64,000 bases of DNA from JBEISR01 sp044371425 (GCA_044371425.1 JBILTR010000006.1:138907-202906), one strand, 5' to 3'; numbered from the stretch's first letter, positions 27,532 to 38,300 are shown. The notes: generated by a model not told the origin, from the letters alone. Made by a program: numbers and translations.

Positions 27532-27562
27532 GCCGCATCGCAACCAATAGCTGCGATGCGGC
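27532..27562 (-). terminator. Intrinsic terminator of the oxidoreductase gene
   Basis: GCCGCATCGCA and TGCGATGCGGC form a perfect 11-bp stem with a nine-base loop. On the minus strand it is followed by TTTTCTTCTCTTC. It lies 21 bases past the stop of the Gfo/Idh gene. Confidence 0.88.
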
Positions 27563-27583
27563 TGGCGTGAGCATCAGGATCGA

Positions 27584-28933
27584 TCAACCAACGCGCGGGA
27601 TTTCGAATCCAGCGCGAGGCGTCCTGGCGAAGAAGCTTTGGGCCTGTTCATCGCCGACGATCTTCTCGGCCTTCGGATCCCAGCGGATGACGCGATTGAG
27701 CCGTGCGGCGATGGCCGCTAGGTGGCAGACATTCATCGACTGAACATGGCTGAAGACATCCGACACTGGCAACCCACCCTCGCGGATACAGCGGAAGAAG
27801 TTCTCCTTGTGCCCCTCAAATGGCTTGTCGTGATACAGCTTCTTCAGTTCCGTCTCGCCATAGGCATCCTTATCCCAGTTCTCTTCGATCGGCGTTCCGG
27901 TGATCTTCCCACGGTTGACGAAGATTTTTCCTTTCGTCCCTTCGAACAGAATCCCGTTGTCCCCTCGACTGGTGATATCCAGCACCGCCTTGTTGGCCAG
28001 AGTTGCCTTGACCGAGTAATCGTGAGCGGTGTTGTAGCTATCGTCGATCGTTGGATAGCCATCCTTGAAAGCGACAGGATGCTTGGCATCGGTACCATCG
28101 AATTCGATCGGTCCGGTGCCTTCCTTGTCTAGTCCCAGGGCCCATAAGGCGATATCGATGTGGTGAGCCCCCCAGTCGGTGAATTTTCCACCGGAGTATT
28201 CGTACCACCATCGGAACTGGTAGTGGCAACGCTTGTCGATGTAGTCGACCTTAGGGGCCTGACCCAGCCAGAAGTCCCAGTCGAGCGTTTCGGGAGGAGT
28301 CGACTTGTTGAAGGGACCGCCGACATCGCCACCGTTGATGCCGATCGTCACTTTCTCGATATCCCCCAGCATCCCCTTTTGCACTAGGTTGACGGCTCGC
28401 AGGAATCGATCCCGATCGCTGCGCTGCTGGGTGCCGACGATGAAGACGCGATCGTTGTATTTGCGGCAGGCGTTGCGGATCAGTTGGTTCTCTTCTAGCG
28501 TCAGCGTCAGTGGCTTTTGGCAGAAGACATGCTTGCCGGCTTGGAGAGCTTCGATGGCGATTTTGACGTGCCAGTGATCGGGCGTGACGATGCTGACCAC
28601 ATCGATATCGTTCCGCTCCAGCACCTTCCGATAATCCTTGTACGCATCGGCTTTTCCTTTGCCGATTTCATTGTCGTTGCGAGCCTGGTCGGCATGCTTG
28701 GAATCGACATCGCAGACCGCGAGGATATCGCCAAAGCGGTTGTGGCCTTTGGCATCCCCCTGCCCCATGCTCCCCACACCGATGCAACCGATGCGGGGTC
28801 GATCGTTGGCCGAGCCATTGGCGAAGGCTTTTTGAGTCCAGGGAATGTAGGGGACGCTGGCGGCCAAAGCGGCGGCGGAGGTTCCTTGCTGCAAGAAGCG
28901 ACGGCGCGACGCGCGGGAGTTGGCAGAGGGCAT
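27584..28933 (-). CDS. Gfo/Idh/MocA family oxidoreductase, Tat-exported
   Basis: A 449-residue NAD(P)-binding protein. The N-terminus carries a twin-arginine signal ('SRRRFLQQGTSAAALAAS'), so it is exported folded with its cofactor. The Rossmann motif is 'IGCIGVGSMGQGDAKGH', followed by 'AVCDVD' and the active-site lysine motif 'HVFCQKPLTLT'. 'FTDWGAHHIDIALWAL' marks the C-terminal substrate domain. Many planctomycetes encode dozens of such proteins, some acting as glycoside hydrolases or sugar dehydrogenases. The substrate is unknown. It has its own terminator. Confidence 0.93.
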   Translation of the reverse strand: MPSANSRASRRRFLQQGTSAAALAASVPYIPWTQKAFANGSANDRPRIGCIGVGSMGQGDAKGHNRFGDILAVCDVDSKHADQARNDNEIGKGKADAYKDYRKVLERNDIDVVSIVTPDHWHVKIAIEALQAGKHVFCQKPLTLTLEENQLIRNACRKYNDRVFIVGTQQRSDRDRFLRAVNLVQKGMLGDIEKVTIGINGGDVGGPFNKSTPPETLDWDFWLGQAPKVDYIDKRCHYQFRWWYEYSGGKFTDWGAHHIDIALWALGLDKEGTGPIEFDGTDAKHPVAFKDGYPTIDDSYNTAHDYSVKATLANKAVLDITSRGDNGILFEGTKGKIFVNRGKITGTPIEENWDKDAYGETELKKLYHDKPFEGHKENFFRCIREGGLPVSDVFSHVQSMNVCHLAAIAARLNRVIRWDPKAEKIVGDEQAQSFFARTPRAGFEIPRVG

Positions 28934-29139
28934 GCTGAGCGAATCCTTTTGGAGGTGAGAGGGACCGAAAGGGGCGATTGGGAAAGATCTTTTCCCAAGA
29001 TCTAAGTCGACAAGCGACCTCTCCCCAACCCCTGACAGTGTACTAAATCACCACTGGCTTTCCAAATTCCGGCATAACTCAAAAATGCCATACCCCCTGG
29101 ATCGATCCACGGTCCTCCAAGTGCGTCTCCAAAAGCAAC

Positions 29140-29167
29140 AGGGGTAGAAGACTCATCTTCCACCCCT
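29140..29167 (-). terminator. Intrinsic terminator of secreted-protein gene
   Basis: AGGGGTAGAAGA and TCTTCCACCCCT pair over 12 positions with one mismatch and a CTCA loop. On the minus strand the hairpin is followed by TGTTGCTTTTGG. It lies 38 bases past the stop of the gene at 29206. Confidence 0.75.
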
Positions 29168-29205
29168 GCGAAACCGCTGAGCGATTGCCGAACGCTTCGA
29201 TGGAA

Positions 29206-29634
29206 CTACCGAAGATAGATTGGGTCGATATCGATTTGCGATGATCCCCTACGCAGTTGTACCGCTCCGTAATTGAGCCACCAGGGGGTGCAAGGCATCG
29301 ACAGCATGACGCGAGTTTGCCCATCGGACAGTTTCTGCGAACTCACCCGCTGAACTGGCCAAAGCCAATTCTGAGGTAGTGTAGAAAGCTCGCCGATCGA
29401 GCAGTCAATGACCACCTGACCCCAACAGTCGAAAATACGCATCCGATCGTTCCACGCGCCAGTGACGCTCAATCGAGTCAGTCCATCATAGGAACCAACC
29501 ACACAGTGCGCATCGCCACCGGTGGATGAACCTCCCTGGACCGCCAATTCATTGGCTCGCGCCTCCAGCGAGAACCCCAGGCCCATGCCGACGACACACA
29601 GACCAGCGAACAGGACTTTCATAGAACTCAACAT
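29206..29634 (-). CDS. Small secreted protein of unknown function
   Basis: A 142-residue protein with a signal peptide (cut near 'LEARA-NE'). The mature part is probably beta-rich, with four cysteines, including 'AHCVVGSYDG', 'FDCWGQVVIDC' and 'MPCTPWW', which suggests disulfides. ATG 29634 has AAGGAG eight bases upstream; the frame runs two codons further. It is flanked on both sides by intrinsic terminators, so it is its own transcription unit. No family recognised. Confidence 0.75.
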   Translation of the reverse strand: MLSSMKVLFAGLCVVGMGLGFSLEARANELAVQGGSSTGGDAHCVVGSYDGLTRLSVTGAWNDRMRIFDCWGQVVIDCSIGELSTLPQNWLWPVQRVSSQKLSDGQTRVMLSMPCTPWWLNYGAVQLRRGSSQIDIDPIYLR

Positions 29635-29671
29635 CGCCAAAACTCCTTACTGAAAACAAGAACAAACAACT

Positions 29672-29693
29672 CGGAAAGTCAACTTGCTTTCCG
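29672..29693 (-). terminator. Intrinsic terminator of small membrane protein gene
   Basis: CGGAAAG and CTTTCCG form a 7-bp stem with an eight-base loop. On the minus strand it is followed by AGTTGTTTGTTCTTGTTTTC. It lies 30 bases past the stop of the gene at 29724. Confidence 0.75.
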
Positions 29694-29723
29694 TTCATGC
29701 CATGATTGGATTCCTTCCGCTGA

Positions 29724-29996
29724 TCAGGGACGTGCATCCTGAGATGCGGGCTGTGGCGCCCCGGAGTCGAGGTAGAAGGTTCTCAGGACATCGACCCATG
29801 AGTTGACCTTGATGCTCACCGGATTTCTTTTGGAGCGCTTTTCGTCGCGGGGGAATTCTTTACCCTCTCCGCTTCTACTTCGTTCCGTTTCCATCTCCGC
29901 TGCCCCCAGCAATAGCGCGAACGCCAGCAGCGGGACCGCAAGACAAGCTGCGATTACGAGAAATGCCTGCCAGCGACTTCGGTTCCGACCGATCAT
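29724..29996 (-). CDS. Small single-pass membrane protein
   Basis: A 90-residue protein with one N-terminal helix ('AFLVIAACLAVPLLAFALLLGAA') and a charged outer part rich in Glu, Arg and Ser. ATG 29996 has GGAAGG eight bases upstream and a terminator follows the stop, which supports a real gene despite its size. No family recognised. It sits upstream of the small secreted protein on the same strand. Confidence 0.65.
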   Translation of the reverse strand: MIGRNRSRWQAFLVIAACLAVPLLAFALLLGAAEMETERSRSGEGKEFPRDEKRSKRNPVSIKVNSWVDVLRTFYLDSGAPQPASQDARP

Positions 29997-30912
29997 CTGG
30001 ACATCCTTCCGATTTGCCTATCCAGGGTTCCGGCGTCCAGGTTGGATCACTGTTCAACCTGGAAAAACCACCGAGACCCATCGGCCTCAAGAGAGGAATC
30101 ACCGATCCGACGTGGCGATTCTCAGGAAAATAAAAAAGAGGTTGATGGAGGCAGAGACCTCAAGAGATTTAGCGGTATGCCGAACGGCAAATCGTCCAAT
30201 TCGTGGTGGCGACTCTTTCTAGCTCTTCTTTTCATCCGTGATTTCGTTCGATTATCTTTCGTCCAGTACCTGTTGCATAAGCAAAGGGGCATTGATGCTC
30301 CCGGCGGTCTACTTGCCACGTTTTCCCTGTGGGACTGCCGAAAGAACAATCTGGGTTAGTCGTTTGTTGAAAAAACCGCATCACTCTCTTTGCTAATGCG
30401 CTGGGAGGCCAGGGAGTCTTCCTGCATGGATGATCGGGATACAAAACCAACTCCACCCCATTCAGGCGCCACACCTCCGGCTCAAGGACAGGATTTGGAG
30501 ATGCAGTACCCGTTCCGCGAGCACTCAAACACCCAAAGAACTACGGTACCTAGAGTTTCGCCGAAAAAGACCTTTTGTCCCATCTAGGATTTCCGTGGAT
30601 GGCGATCGCATCACTGCCGCGACTCAAGAAATGCCGGTGGCCACAGCACCCTTTCACCCTGCCTGAGGGAGGGTGAGATCCAATGCACGCCTTGCATCCT
30701 TGCCCGGCCCCTACGACTCCATCACGCCTACTCCCGTCGGCCGACCGGATTCGACCCACTCAATTGCAGGGTGGACCAGTGAGACGACCAGTCCATCGGC
30801 ACCGTTCTGAAATATTTCCGTTTCGTATCTCCGAATGAAAACCAGATCCGTTACCCTCAGAGACGCTTAGCTGGAACGAACCATCAGGCTGCTTGCAAAA
30901 GAGAACCGAACG
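29997..30912. other. Non-coding stretch with a dispersed repeat
   Basis: Roughly 900 bases without a convincing gene. Short frames here have no ribosome binding site, and their products look like random translation. The only structure I see is the repeat at 30648-30757, which has a second copy at 50558-50694. The promoter of the SGNH hydrolase gene should lie at the right end. Confidence 0.55.
30648..30757 (-). repeat. Dispersed intergenic repeat, copy A
   Basis: Read on the minus strand, this segment aligns with 50558-50694 on the plus strand. Shared blocks are GATGGAGTCGTAGGG, GCGTGC.ATGGA and TCTCACCCTCCC, in the same order. Copy A is shorter by about 25 bases near its distal end. Confidence 0.85.
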
Positions 30913-31770
30913 ATGACAAAGTCGCTCCTTCTTTCCTTTCTTCTTTGGTTTCTTCCCACCGAAGAATCCAAAACGATCGAGTACCCGTACAAAACTCCCG
31001 AACCTCAGAAGGTAGGCTGGCCTCTGACCGATGAGGAACGGGCCTATGTGGTGGGAAAGCCCGAACACGACCGCCGACCTGGCCGAGAGTCGAACCAGCA
31101 TCTTCCGAAGCTATGGCCAGTCGTACCTAGCGCAGGACACTTCGGAGGTGACTCGTGGCTCAAGCTGCATGAAGCGCATGTCCAAACCGTGCTGGCCAAC
31201 CCTGGCCCAGTCGATGTTTTGTTGGTCGGCGATAGCATCACGATCCAATGGGGTGAATCGTGGCAAAAACAATTCCCCGACACGAAAGCGATCAATATCG
31301 GCATCGGGGGCGACAAGACTCAGAATGTGCTCTGGAGATTGGACCACGGAGGGGTCGAGGGAATCGATCCCAAGGTGATCGTGCTGATGATCGGCAACAA
31401 CAACATGTTCTTTACGCCGGAGACAGGCATCCAAGCCGCAGCCGAAGGAATTGCGATGTGTGCCAAGAATCTTCGGCACAAGTTCCCAAAGTCTCACCTG
31501 ATCGTCGCAAAAATCCTCCCTGCCCATGGGCCTGGCCATCGCTTCTACGAAGACATCCGCAAGACCAACAGCGCCTTGGAGCTGTTGAACCTGGCAGAAG
31601 ATCCCGAAATCGCCATCCTGGATTTGACCAGCGACTTCACCGAATCGGATGGCGCTCTGAAGAAGAACCTCTACACAGCGGACAGTATCCACCTTTCGAT
31701 GGAGGGCTACGCGGTGTACGCCGAGCGATTAAAACCGCTACTGCTTCGACTCAAAGAACCGACGCGTTGA
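30913..31770 (+). CDS. Secreted SGNH/GDSL hydrolase
   Basis: A 285-residue esterase-fold protein, possibly acting on acetylated sugars or lipids outside the cytoplasm. A short hydrophobic N-terminus (KSLLLSFLLWFLPT) looks like a signal peptide. Block I is 'VGDSIT' with nucleophile S108, block II 'NIGIGGDKTQNV', block III 'MIGNNN', and block V 'DSIHLSMEGY' supplying Asp and His. This arrangement resembles platelet-activating-factor acetylhydrolase-like members. ATG 30913 was chosen as the first start of the signal peptide. It stands alone. Confidence 0.9.
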   Translation: MTKSLLLSFLLWFLPTEESKTIEYPYKTPEPQKVGWPLTDEERAYVVGKPEHDRRPGRESNQHLPKLWPVVPSAGHFGGDSWLKLHEAHVQTVLANPGPVDVLLVGDSITIQWGESWQKQFPDTKAINIGIGGDKTQNVLWRLDHGGVEGIDPKVIVLMIGNNNMFFTPETGIQAAAEGIAMCAKNLRHKFPKSHLIVAKILPAHGPGHRFYEDIRKTNSALELLNLAEDPEIAILDLTSDFTESDGALKKNLYTADSIHLSMEGYAVYAERLKPLLLRLKEPTR

Positions 31771-31849
31771 TTGCTCTATCGGCATAGGAACACGTTCGGA
31801 AATCGATGCGTCGATGAATCTAGCGGCTTTCTTGTCCTCCGCCATCCGC

Positions 31850-32317
31850 TCATGAACCTGTCAGTTCGAAGATCGCTTCGATCTCGACGGCGATTCCCGA
31901 AGGTAGGGTATTGGTTCCAAGGGCGCTTCGCGTCCCGATCCCACGATCGTTCCCCCACAAGTCGGCAAACAGCTGGCTGCATCCGTTGACCACGGCGGGC
32001 TGTTGGAAGAAGTCATCCGTGGATCGAACCAACGCCAGCACCTTGATGACGCGGTGGATACGATCAAGCGATCCGAGGCCGGCTCGCAGGGTAGCGAGCA
32101 TCGCCAGACCAACCTGACGCGCTGCGACCTGCCCTTCCTCCAGCGTCATGTCCCCTCCTACGGTGCCGGTGATCAGTGTCCCATCCGGCTTCAAGGGGCC
32201 ATGACCCGAGACGTAAACCAAACGGTCGACGATCAACATCGGCTTGTAGAGTCCGACCGGTTTGGGAGCCGGAGGCAGCGTCAACCCGAGTTCAGCAAGC
32301 TTTTTTTCAGCCGACAT
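31850..32317 (-). CDS. RidA family protein
   Basis: A 155-residue YjgF/UK114-type protein. The family hydrolyses reactive enamine/imine intermediates from PLP enzymes. 'LPPAPKPVGLYKP' and 'VYVSGHGPL' form the N-terminal half, and the arginine needed for catalysis is kept in 'TRSALGTNTLPSGIAVEIEAIFEL'. ATG 32317 has AAAGGA upstream; the frame continues to 32404 without similarity. It belongs to the slightly longer RidA subgroup (about 150 residues), whose members are often not true deaminases. Confidence 0.92.
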   Translation of the reverse strand: MSAEKKLAELGLTLPPAPKPVGLYKPMLIVDRLVYVSGHGPLKPDGTLITGTVGGDMTLEEGQVAARQVGLAMLATLRAGLGSLDRIHRVIKVLALVRSTDDFFQQPAVVNGCSQLFADLWGNDRGIGTRSALGTNTLPSGIAVEIEAIFELTGS

Positions 32318-32681
32318 CGATCGTTTCCTTATCGAAACCAGTGGTTGTGAGCGATCGTCCCCAGCTGACTCCATCTTTCGTCCGTCCGCCGTCGATCGAT
32401 TCAAATTATGTTCGAGAAACAGCGACGCACCAAGGGCCGCAGAGGGCGAACCCTGTTGGATCGCTTGCTACTGAGCCACGTTTTCGCGACACTGACTGGC
32501 AGGAACCGTAGACATTGGCGCACGAAGGCCAAGCGAACGGGAATCGGCCCGGTCGCCCTGAGGATCGATTGCGGCCAGTGCCCAGTAGGGATATGGAAGC
32601 GACGGCTTCGAGGGATCAAGGATGCCATCCAGGAAGCGTACCCGAGCGTCGGTGGTGCCGAGGGCAGCACAGCGCATCCAG
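32318..32681. other. Intergenic region, no gene recognised
   Basis: About 360 bases between the RidA gene and the small membrane protein. Several overlapping frames exist on the plus strand, but none has a ribosome binding site or a recognisable product. Confidence 0.45.
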
Positions 32682-32966
32682 ATGGTTGGCCTGTTGCTTT
32701 TGGCGGCCAGCCTTCTTCTGGCGCTGATCCTACCGGCCGCCGGAATCGAAACCCTCGATTTGGGTGCCAAGGCAGATGCCGTCATCTTGTCCGACCCCCC
32801 GACCATTTCGAATTCCGTCGATCCTCTTAGCCAACGGCACACGATCCATGTCTACATTCTGCTGGCCGTCAGCGGCATGGCAGGACTTGCGATGTGGCTG
32901 ATCGCCGATCATCTAGGAAGAAGCTCGGGACGACGATCGACCGCGTCAAGAAGGCGAAGTGGATGA
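32682..32966 (+). CDS. Small membrane protein with two helices
   Basis: A 94-residue product with two clear hydrophobic helices ('MVGLLLLAASLLLALILPAAG' region and 'VYILLAVSGMAGLAMWLIA') separated by a ~35-residue polar loop and ending in an Arg/Ser-rich tail. The frame runs upstream to 32622, where it looks non-coding. The helix pattern supports a real protein, but no ribosome binding site is obvious. It lies 114 bases before the ECF sigma gene. Confidence 0.5.
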   Translation: MVGLLLLAASLLLALILPAAGIETLDLGAKADAVILSDPPTISNSVDPLSQRHTIHVYILLAVSGMAGLAMWLIADHLGRSSGRRSTASRRRSG

Positions 32967-33080
32967 GCGGATCATGAATGGATGCATCACGGTGATGGGG
33001 TGGAAGGTGTAAAAAGATTACCTTGGAAACACGAACGAAATTCACCAGGATCTTCTGGCAAGTCTTCCGGATATCCTTCC

Positions 33081-33686
33081 ATGACCGATTCTGAATCGAT
33101 GACCGGTTCGATTACCCTTCTGCTTCGACAGGTAGAGACTGGGGACCAGAAGGTGCTCCAGGACCTTTTCGATTACTACTTCCGCGGACTCGCTAAACGC
33201 GCAAGAAAACTGATTGAAATACGCGGTGGCTCGCGCGTGTCCGATGAGGAAGATCTCGTCCTGATGGTCATGACCGCATTCCTGAACGACCTAGCCGCAG
33301 GTGAGCTACAGGAGATCCGAGATCGACACGACGTCTGGCGTTTGCTCTACCGCCGCATCCAGCTCCGCTCCATCAATCTGGTGCGGGACGAGCGGAGAAG
33401 CAAAAAGAAGGAAGTGGGCGAATCCCACTTGGACGATGCATCCGGTTCCGATGCTCCTCTGGCGATGCAGATGCAACCTGGAAGAAATATCGAATGCTTG
33501 GTGGAGTATCAGGATGAGCTGATCGAGCAATTGAAGCAGCCGGTGGAGAAGCAGATCGCACAGCTACTTTTCGAGGGGCGAGATGTTTCCGAAATCAGCC
33601 GCATTCTGGGGAAATCACCCGCCACCATCTACCGCAAGATCGATCGAATTCGCAGTCGCTGGACCTCCGATTCCAACGCAAGCTGA
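33081..33686 (+). CDS. ECF-type RNA polymerase sigma factor
   Basis: A 201-residue protein with the two helical domains of extracytoplasmic-function sigma factors. Region 2 reads 'GDQKVLQDLFDYYFRGLAKRARK', and region 4 ends in a helix-turn-helix 'EGRDVSEISRILGKSPATIYRKIDRIRSRW'. The pattern matches the planctomycete-enriched ECF group rather than classical RpoE. No anti-sigma factor is adjacent; regulation may involve the kinase-type regulators common in this phylum. ATG 33081 was chosen; the frame extends upstream without similarity. Confidence 0.93.
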   Translation: MTDSESMTGSITLLLRQVETGDQKVLQDLFDYYFRGLAKRARKLIEIRGGSRVSDEEDLVLMVMTAFLNDLAAGELQEIRDRHDVWRLLYRRIQLRSINLVRDERRSKKKEVGESHLDDASGSDAPLAMQMQPGRNIECLVEYQDELIEQLKQPVEKQIAQLLFEGRDVSEISRILGKSPATIYRKIDRIRSRWTSDSNAS

Positions 33687-33970
33687 ACCAATTGCTGGAG
33701 AGTTCAGCAACCGCTATCGACGTTCGAAAATACCTTCTGAAGACCGAGCGATCCAGGAGGAGGGTGGATAGCGACCGTTTGGAAGGATATTCGAAATCGT
33801 AGCGGCAGGGCGAAAAGCCCTCCGCTGCGCATCGAAGGCGGACAAAGAACGGTCAGCTTGCACCGTAACGCCAGGAAAGGGCCACTAGGAACGCGCAGCA
33901 CCATCGTGTCGCTGTGGGTGGTTCTAGCCTATGGAATCGTCCGATGGACCTGAAAACAGCTTCCCTGCAA

Positions 33971-35314
33971 TCAACGGTTCGGTGGAGGCTGGATGCGATC
34001 GTACTTGGTCTGATACTTCCGATAGAGTTCCGTGTGGTGGTTGGTCAGATCGACTGGCCTTCCACGAATCCAAGCAGCGGTCACTTGAGTCGGGATCTCC
34101 AGAATATCTCCGTCGGCGACAAATAGGTTTGCTTCTTTGCCGACCTCGATCGAACCGACTCGATCGGCCACCCCCAGCACTTCGGCAGCCGATAGGGTGA
34201 TCGCCCGAAGCGCTTCATCGGAAGTCAGACCGTGGGCGCTGGCCATCGCAGCGTGATAAGGAAGATTGCGCACATTGGCGGCGCTGAATCGGCCAGATCC
34301 GGAAATGCAAAAGCGGATTCCTTGGTCTCGCAGTCGCGATGGTAGCGTATACGCTTCGTCGTACGGCTTTCCGGTCCTCGGGACCCGATAGACTCCTCCA
34401 ACGATCACAGGTGTCTGGGTTTCCTTGAGCAGTGGTGCGCACTGGTCGGCATCCAGTCCGCCATAGAGGATCAGTTTCAGGCGATTGGAGCGGGCGAAGG
34501 AGATGGCGGATTGAATCTGGGCTGCATCCGCAGCATCGACGATCATGGGAATCTTTCCGTCGACGAGGTCCAGCATCCCTTCCAATCTGGCGTCGTAGGG
34601 GATCGATCCGGGTGCTTCGATCTTCGCTTTGCCATAGAGCCGACTTTTGTCGATCCAATCCTGAAGTTCTTCCAGTCGTTTCTCGGGTGCTAGATCGCCA
34701 CCTGCCCCACCGCCACCGCGCCCGCGTCGACTGATCGGAGGGGCGCTAAAGCGTGGCCATTGGAGATGCATCCCCAGGGTGGGGACCAAGGCCATATCTT
34801 CGTAGGTCCAACCATCCATCCGCATCAGCGAACTTTTTCCGGACAGCCAACCACCGGATGGGACAGTCAGCGCCAGAAGTACCCCATTGGCGCGTGCCAC
34901 GGGAATCGCTTCGCTATCTGGGTTGAATGCGACTTGAGTCCTGACATTGGAATTGATCTCACCCGTCTCCGAGGTATCGATCGTCGCGCGGACCGATTCG
35001 ATTTCGATCAGACCGATCTGCGAAAACGATTCGATCAATCCAGGATAGAGATGTTTTCCTTCCAGATCGACCTTGAGCGCTCCTTGGGCTTCTGGTGGTT
35101 CCCCTGCCCCAACCCATCGGATGATGCCCCCTTCGATCAGAACCGATCCGCCATCGATCGCAGGTCCAGAAACGGGATAGACCTTGGCGTTCCGAAGGAG
35201 GACCGGCTGTTTCGGGTCCTCCCCAGGAATCTGATCGCTGGCCAGAGCGACCGCAGAACTTGCGGAGGCAAGAAGAAGCATCGCAACACGAGTCCAAAGG
35301 TTCTGCCGCTTCAT
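33971..35314 (-). CDS. Secreted amidohydrolase-like protein without HxH
   Basis: A 447-residue protein with a signal peptide (cut near 'AVALA-SD'). The fold is that of metal-dependent amidohydrolases: 'VLLRNAKVYPVSG' and 'SVLIEGGIIRWVGAG' start the domain, and 'LSAAEVLGVADRVGSIEVGKEANLFVADGD' closes it. The canonical 'PGLID.H.H' metal site reads 'YPGLIESFSQIGL', so both histidines are gone and hydrolysis is unlikely. A Gly/Arg-rich insert (SRRGRGGGGAGG) lies mid-protein. The start overlaps the stop of the larger amidohydrolase gene by four bases, implying coupled expression. Confidence 0.88.
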   Translation of the reverse strand: MKRQNLWTRVAMLLLASASSAVALASDQIPGEDPKQPVLLRNAKVYPVSGPAIDGGSVLIEGGIIRWVGAGEPPEAQGALKVDLEGKHLYPGLIESFSQIGLIEIESVRATIDTSETGEINSNVRTQVAFNPDSEAIPVARANGVLLALTVPSGGWLSGKSSLMRMDGWTYEDMALVPTLGMHLQWPRFSAPPISRRGRGGGGAGGDLAPEKRLEELQDWIDKSRLYGKAKIEAPGSIPYDARLEGMLDLVDGKIPMIVDAADAAQIQSAISFARSNRLKLILYGGLDADQCAPLLKETQTPVIVGGVYRVPRTGKPYDEAYTLPSRLRDQGIRFCISGSGRFSAANVRNLPYHAAMASAHGLTSDEALRAITLSAAEVLGVADRVGSIEVGKEANLFVADGDILEIPTQVTAAWIRGRPVDLTNHHTELYRKYQTKYDRIQPPPNR

Positions 35315-38300
35315 TCTTCTCCTCCTTCGAAATGATCTTCCTCACCATGCTTGTGGTGGCAGTATTCGTCGTGGCGCGGCCACAGCATCGATTCATCCAG
35401 CGGTCGTCGCCCAGCCTCAGCCATCGGCACTTCCTCGCGAAGGATCCTTTGGACCAGCTTCTGATGCAGCGTTTGGTTTTCCTGCCGGCGCTGGATGTCT
35501 TCCTGGCGATCGAAGAACTTCGCCCCTTCAATCCAAGTCTGTTCACACCGCGCCTTGGTGGACAGGGGCGAGCCGTTCCAGAGGACGAAGTCGGCATGCT
35601 TTCCTGGTTCCAGCGATCCCACCCAGCGATCGATGCGGAGCTGTTTGGCGGGGTTCAGCGTGACAAACTGGAGCGCTGTGTGGGGATCGAGTCCCCCATA
35701 CTTGACCGCCTTGGCCGCTTCATGATTCAAATGCGTCCCCAGTTCGTTGTCATCGCTGTTGAACGAGACAACGATTCCCATGCGGTGCATCAAAGCCCCA
35801 TTGAAGGGAATCGCATCGATCACCTCAAATTTGTAGCCCCACCAGTCGGAGAAACTGGATCCCATCGCACCATGACGGGCCATCGCTTCGGCCACCTTAT
35901 ACCCCTCGAGGATATGCTGCAGGGATCCAATCGTGACATGGTAGTCCTCCAGGGTGCGCAGCATCGCAAGAATCTCATCCTGGCGATAGCTATGGCAATG
36001 AATCCATCGCTTTCCCTCAAGGATTTCCGAAAGCGCCTCCAGTTCCAGATCGCGACGGGGAGGTATCCCTGAAGCACTTTTGCGCCATGCATCCCAGCGT
36101 TGTTGATACTCCTTGGCTGCCTGCAAGCGGTCTCGAATGATCTGCTCGACCCCCATCCGCGTCTGGGGATATCTGGATGGCCCCTCCCCTGGAGATCGAT
36201 TGCTCTGTTTGACGTTCTCCCCCAGGGCGAACTTGATTCCCTCAGGAGCCTCCTTCATCTTGAGCGACTCCGCATCCTCGCCCCACCGCAGCTTGATCAC
36301 TTGGTTTTGGCCACCGATCGGATTGGCGGAACCATGCAAGATATTGGAAGCGGTGACACCGCCAGCCAACTGGTAATAGATCGTGTCGTCCGTCGCATCG
36401 ATGAAGTCGCCGATTCGCACTTCCGCCGTCACCGACTGCCCCACTTCGTTCACACCCCCATCGGTCGCCATATGGGAGTGGCAGTCGATGATCCCGGGAG
36501 ATACATGCTTGCCTGTGGCATCGATCACCACAGCTCCCTCCGGAACTTCCAACGCTCGACCCACCCGCTCGATCTTCCCATCGCGACAGAGAAGATCTGC
36601 CCCTTCCAGAATTCCTTGTGGACCCCCGGTCCAGATCGTGGCGTTCTTGATCAATAGCACTCCCACCGTCTCTGCTTTTTTCTTTCTTCCAAAAGCGCTC
36701 CACGGATGGACGCGATCCGAAAGGAGTGTAGGGAGTTCCCCTTCCTTGGCGACTTTCGGACTTTTCTTGTCGCTCTTCTCGCCATCTCCTTGGGACGTCT
36801 CTCCGACCTCCCGACGCTCGGCGGTCAAAGAGGCGATCGCACCATCCGGCCATCGAAGGATGCCATAAGCGCGATCCGGCTGATCGGCACTCTCCAGTTT
36901 GGTGAGGCTCCATTGGCCACGGCCCGACTGATAAGGTTCCAGCTTGCTGCTTTCGAAACTCCCGGCAAGCCGTTCGTTGCTTCTTTGCAGCTGATCCAAC
37001 TGGGCGGATGGCAAAGAACGGGATGCTGACGATGCTCCCTTGGAATCGCTCTCTGGAAGGGTCGCCGCAACGGGACCTGGCGCGGAACCCTCGTCGGGCG
37101 CAGCGACAAGAAGGGAGGGGCTTTCCTTAGAAGGTCCTTCATTCCACCACGAGATCGTCGACTTGCCAGACTCCTCCACTTCCAGGAGGTACTTTTGGGA
37201 TCCACGAACCGGATGGTTCCACTGGACCACCCACGAACCTTTCCAGGGATTGTCGGGAGTGCTCTCCCACTGGAAACGTTCCCCCTGCACCCATGTCTCC
37301 ATCAACTTGGTCTTGCGGTCCAGCAGTGGACCATCGGTGATCAAAAGATCGGCGGAGAATCCGCGAGCGATCTGACCGTGTGTTTTGTCGATGCCCAGGA
37401 TTTTTGCCGGTGTTTTCGTCAGTGCATCGAGCGCCACCTCGGCGGGCAGTCCATGCTCGATCGCTGTCATGACCCGCGATCGCAGCTCCTTGGGATCTTC
37501 CAAACCATGGCTGGTCAATGCAAACAGGACGTGTGCCTGATGAAGGAGAGCCGGGTTTCTTGGTGCCCACTCCCAGTGCATGAGATCTTGCACCGGCACC
37601 AGAGATGCCGATTCGGCCGATGCGACGTTGGGCGCTTTGGGAAAGTCGACCGGTAGCACGATAGGTCTTTGCAGCGATGCGATCTTTTCCAGTAGTCGGT
37701 ACTCGCGACCCGAACCGCGGAGAATCAGCGGCAATTGGAACTCTCTGGCAAACCGATCGGCACGCATCGCATGCTGCTCGTTGGTGGTATCGATCACGAC
37801 GGGAAGTCCAGTTTTTGTTTGCTCCATCAGCGCCTGAAGCGACGCCTGATGGTCGGGAGCTGCGATCTGTGGACTTGCCACGGCGGTATCGAGGGCAGAT
37901 CGGTACCACTGAGCATCCAGCAGGGTCTGCCGCGCCAAAGCGACGGCGCCCATGGGGCTGGTGGGATATCCCCCGCCCCCGCCAAAACTCGTCGTCAACC
38001 GAAGATGCTGCGCGAAGGTCTCCTTGAGCATTCGCTGGCCCGGCTTTCCCGTTGCGGTTGCTACCACGCAACTGGTCCCCTTGATGATCCCCTGCTGAGG
38101 AGCGGCGACGATGGCGGTGATCCCCGCTTGGCGGAATTTCTTCAAACGCTCTTCATCCGCTACATACAGGTCTGCGATTTTTCTTTGGGGCGTGATGCGG
38201 CGGTTCCAATGCCCCGCTGGAAGTTCCCCCGATTCGACTAGGTCCCATTCCGAGTAGGCGTCGATCCATCCTGGATAGATTTCCTTGCCAGGAAGCGGGA

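Noticed and set aside
32408..32830. Plus-strand frame of 140 codons between the RidA and ECF sigma genes
   Set aside because: It overlaps the better-supported small membrane protein in another frame and its composition looks non-coding.
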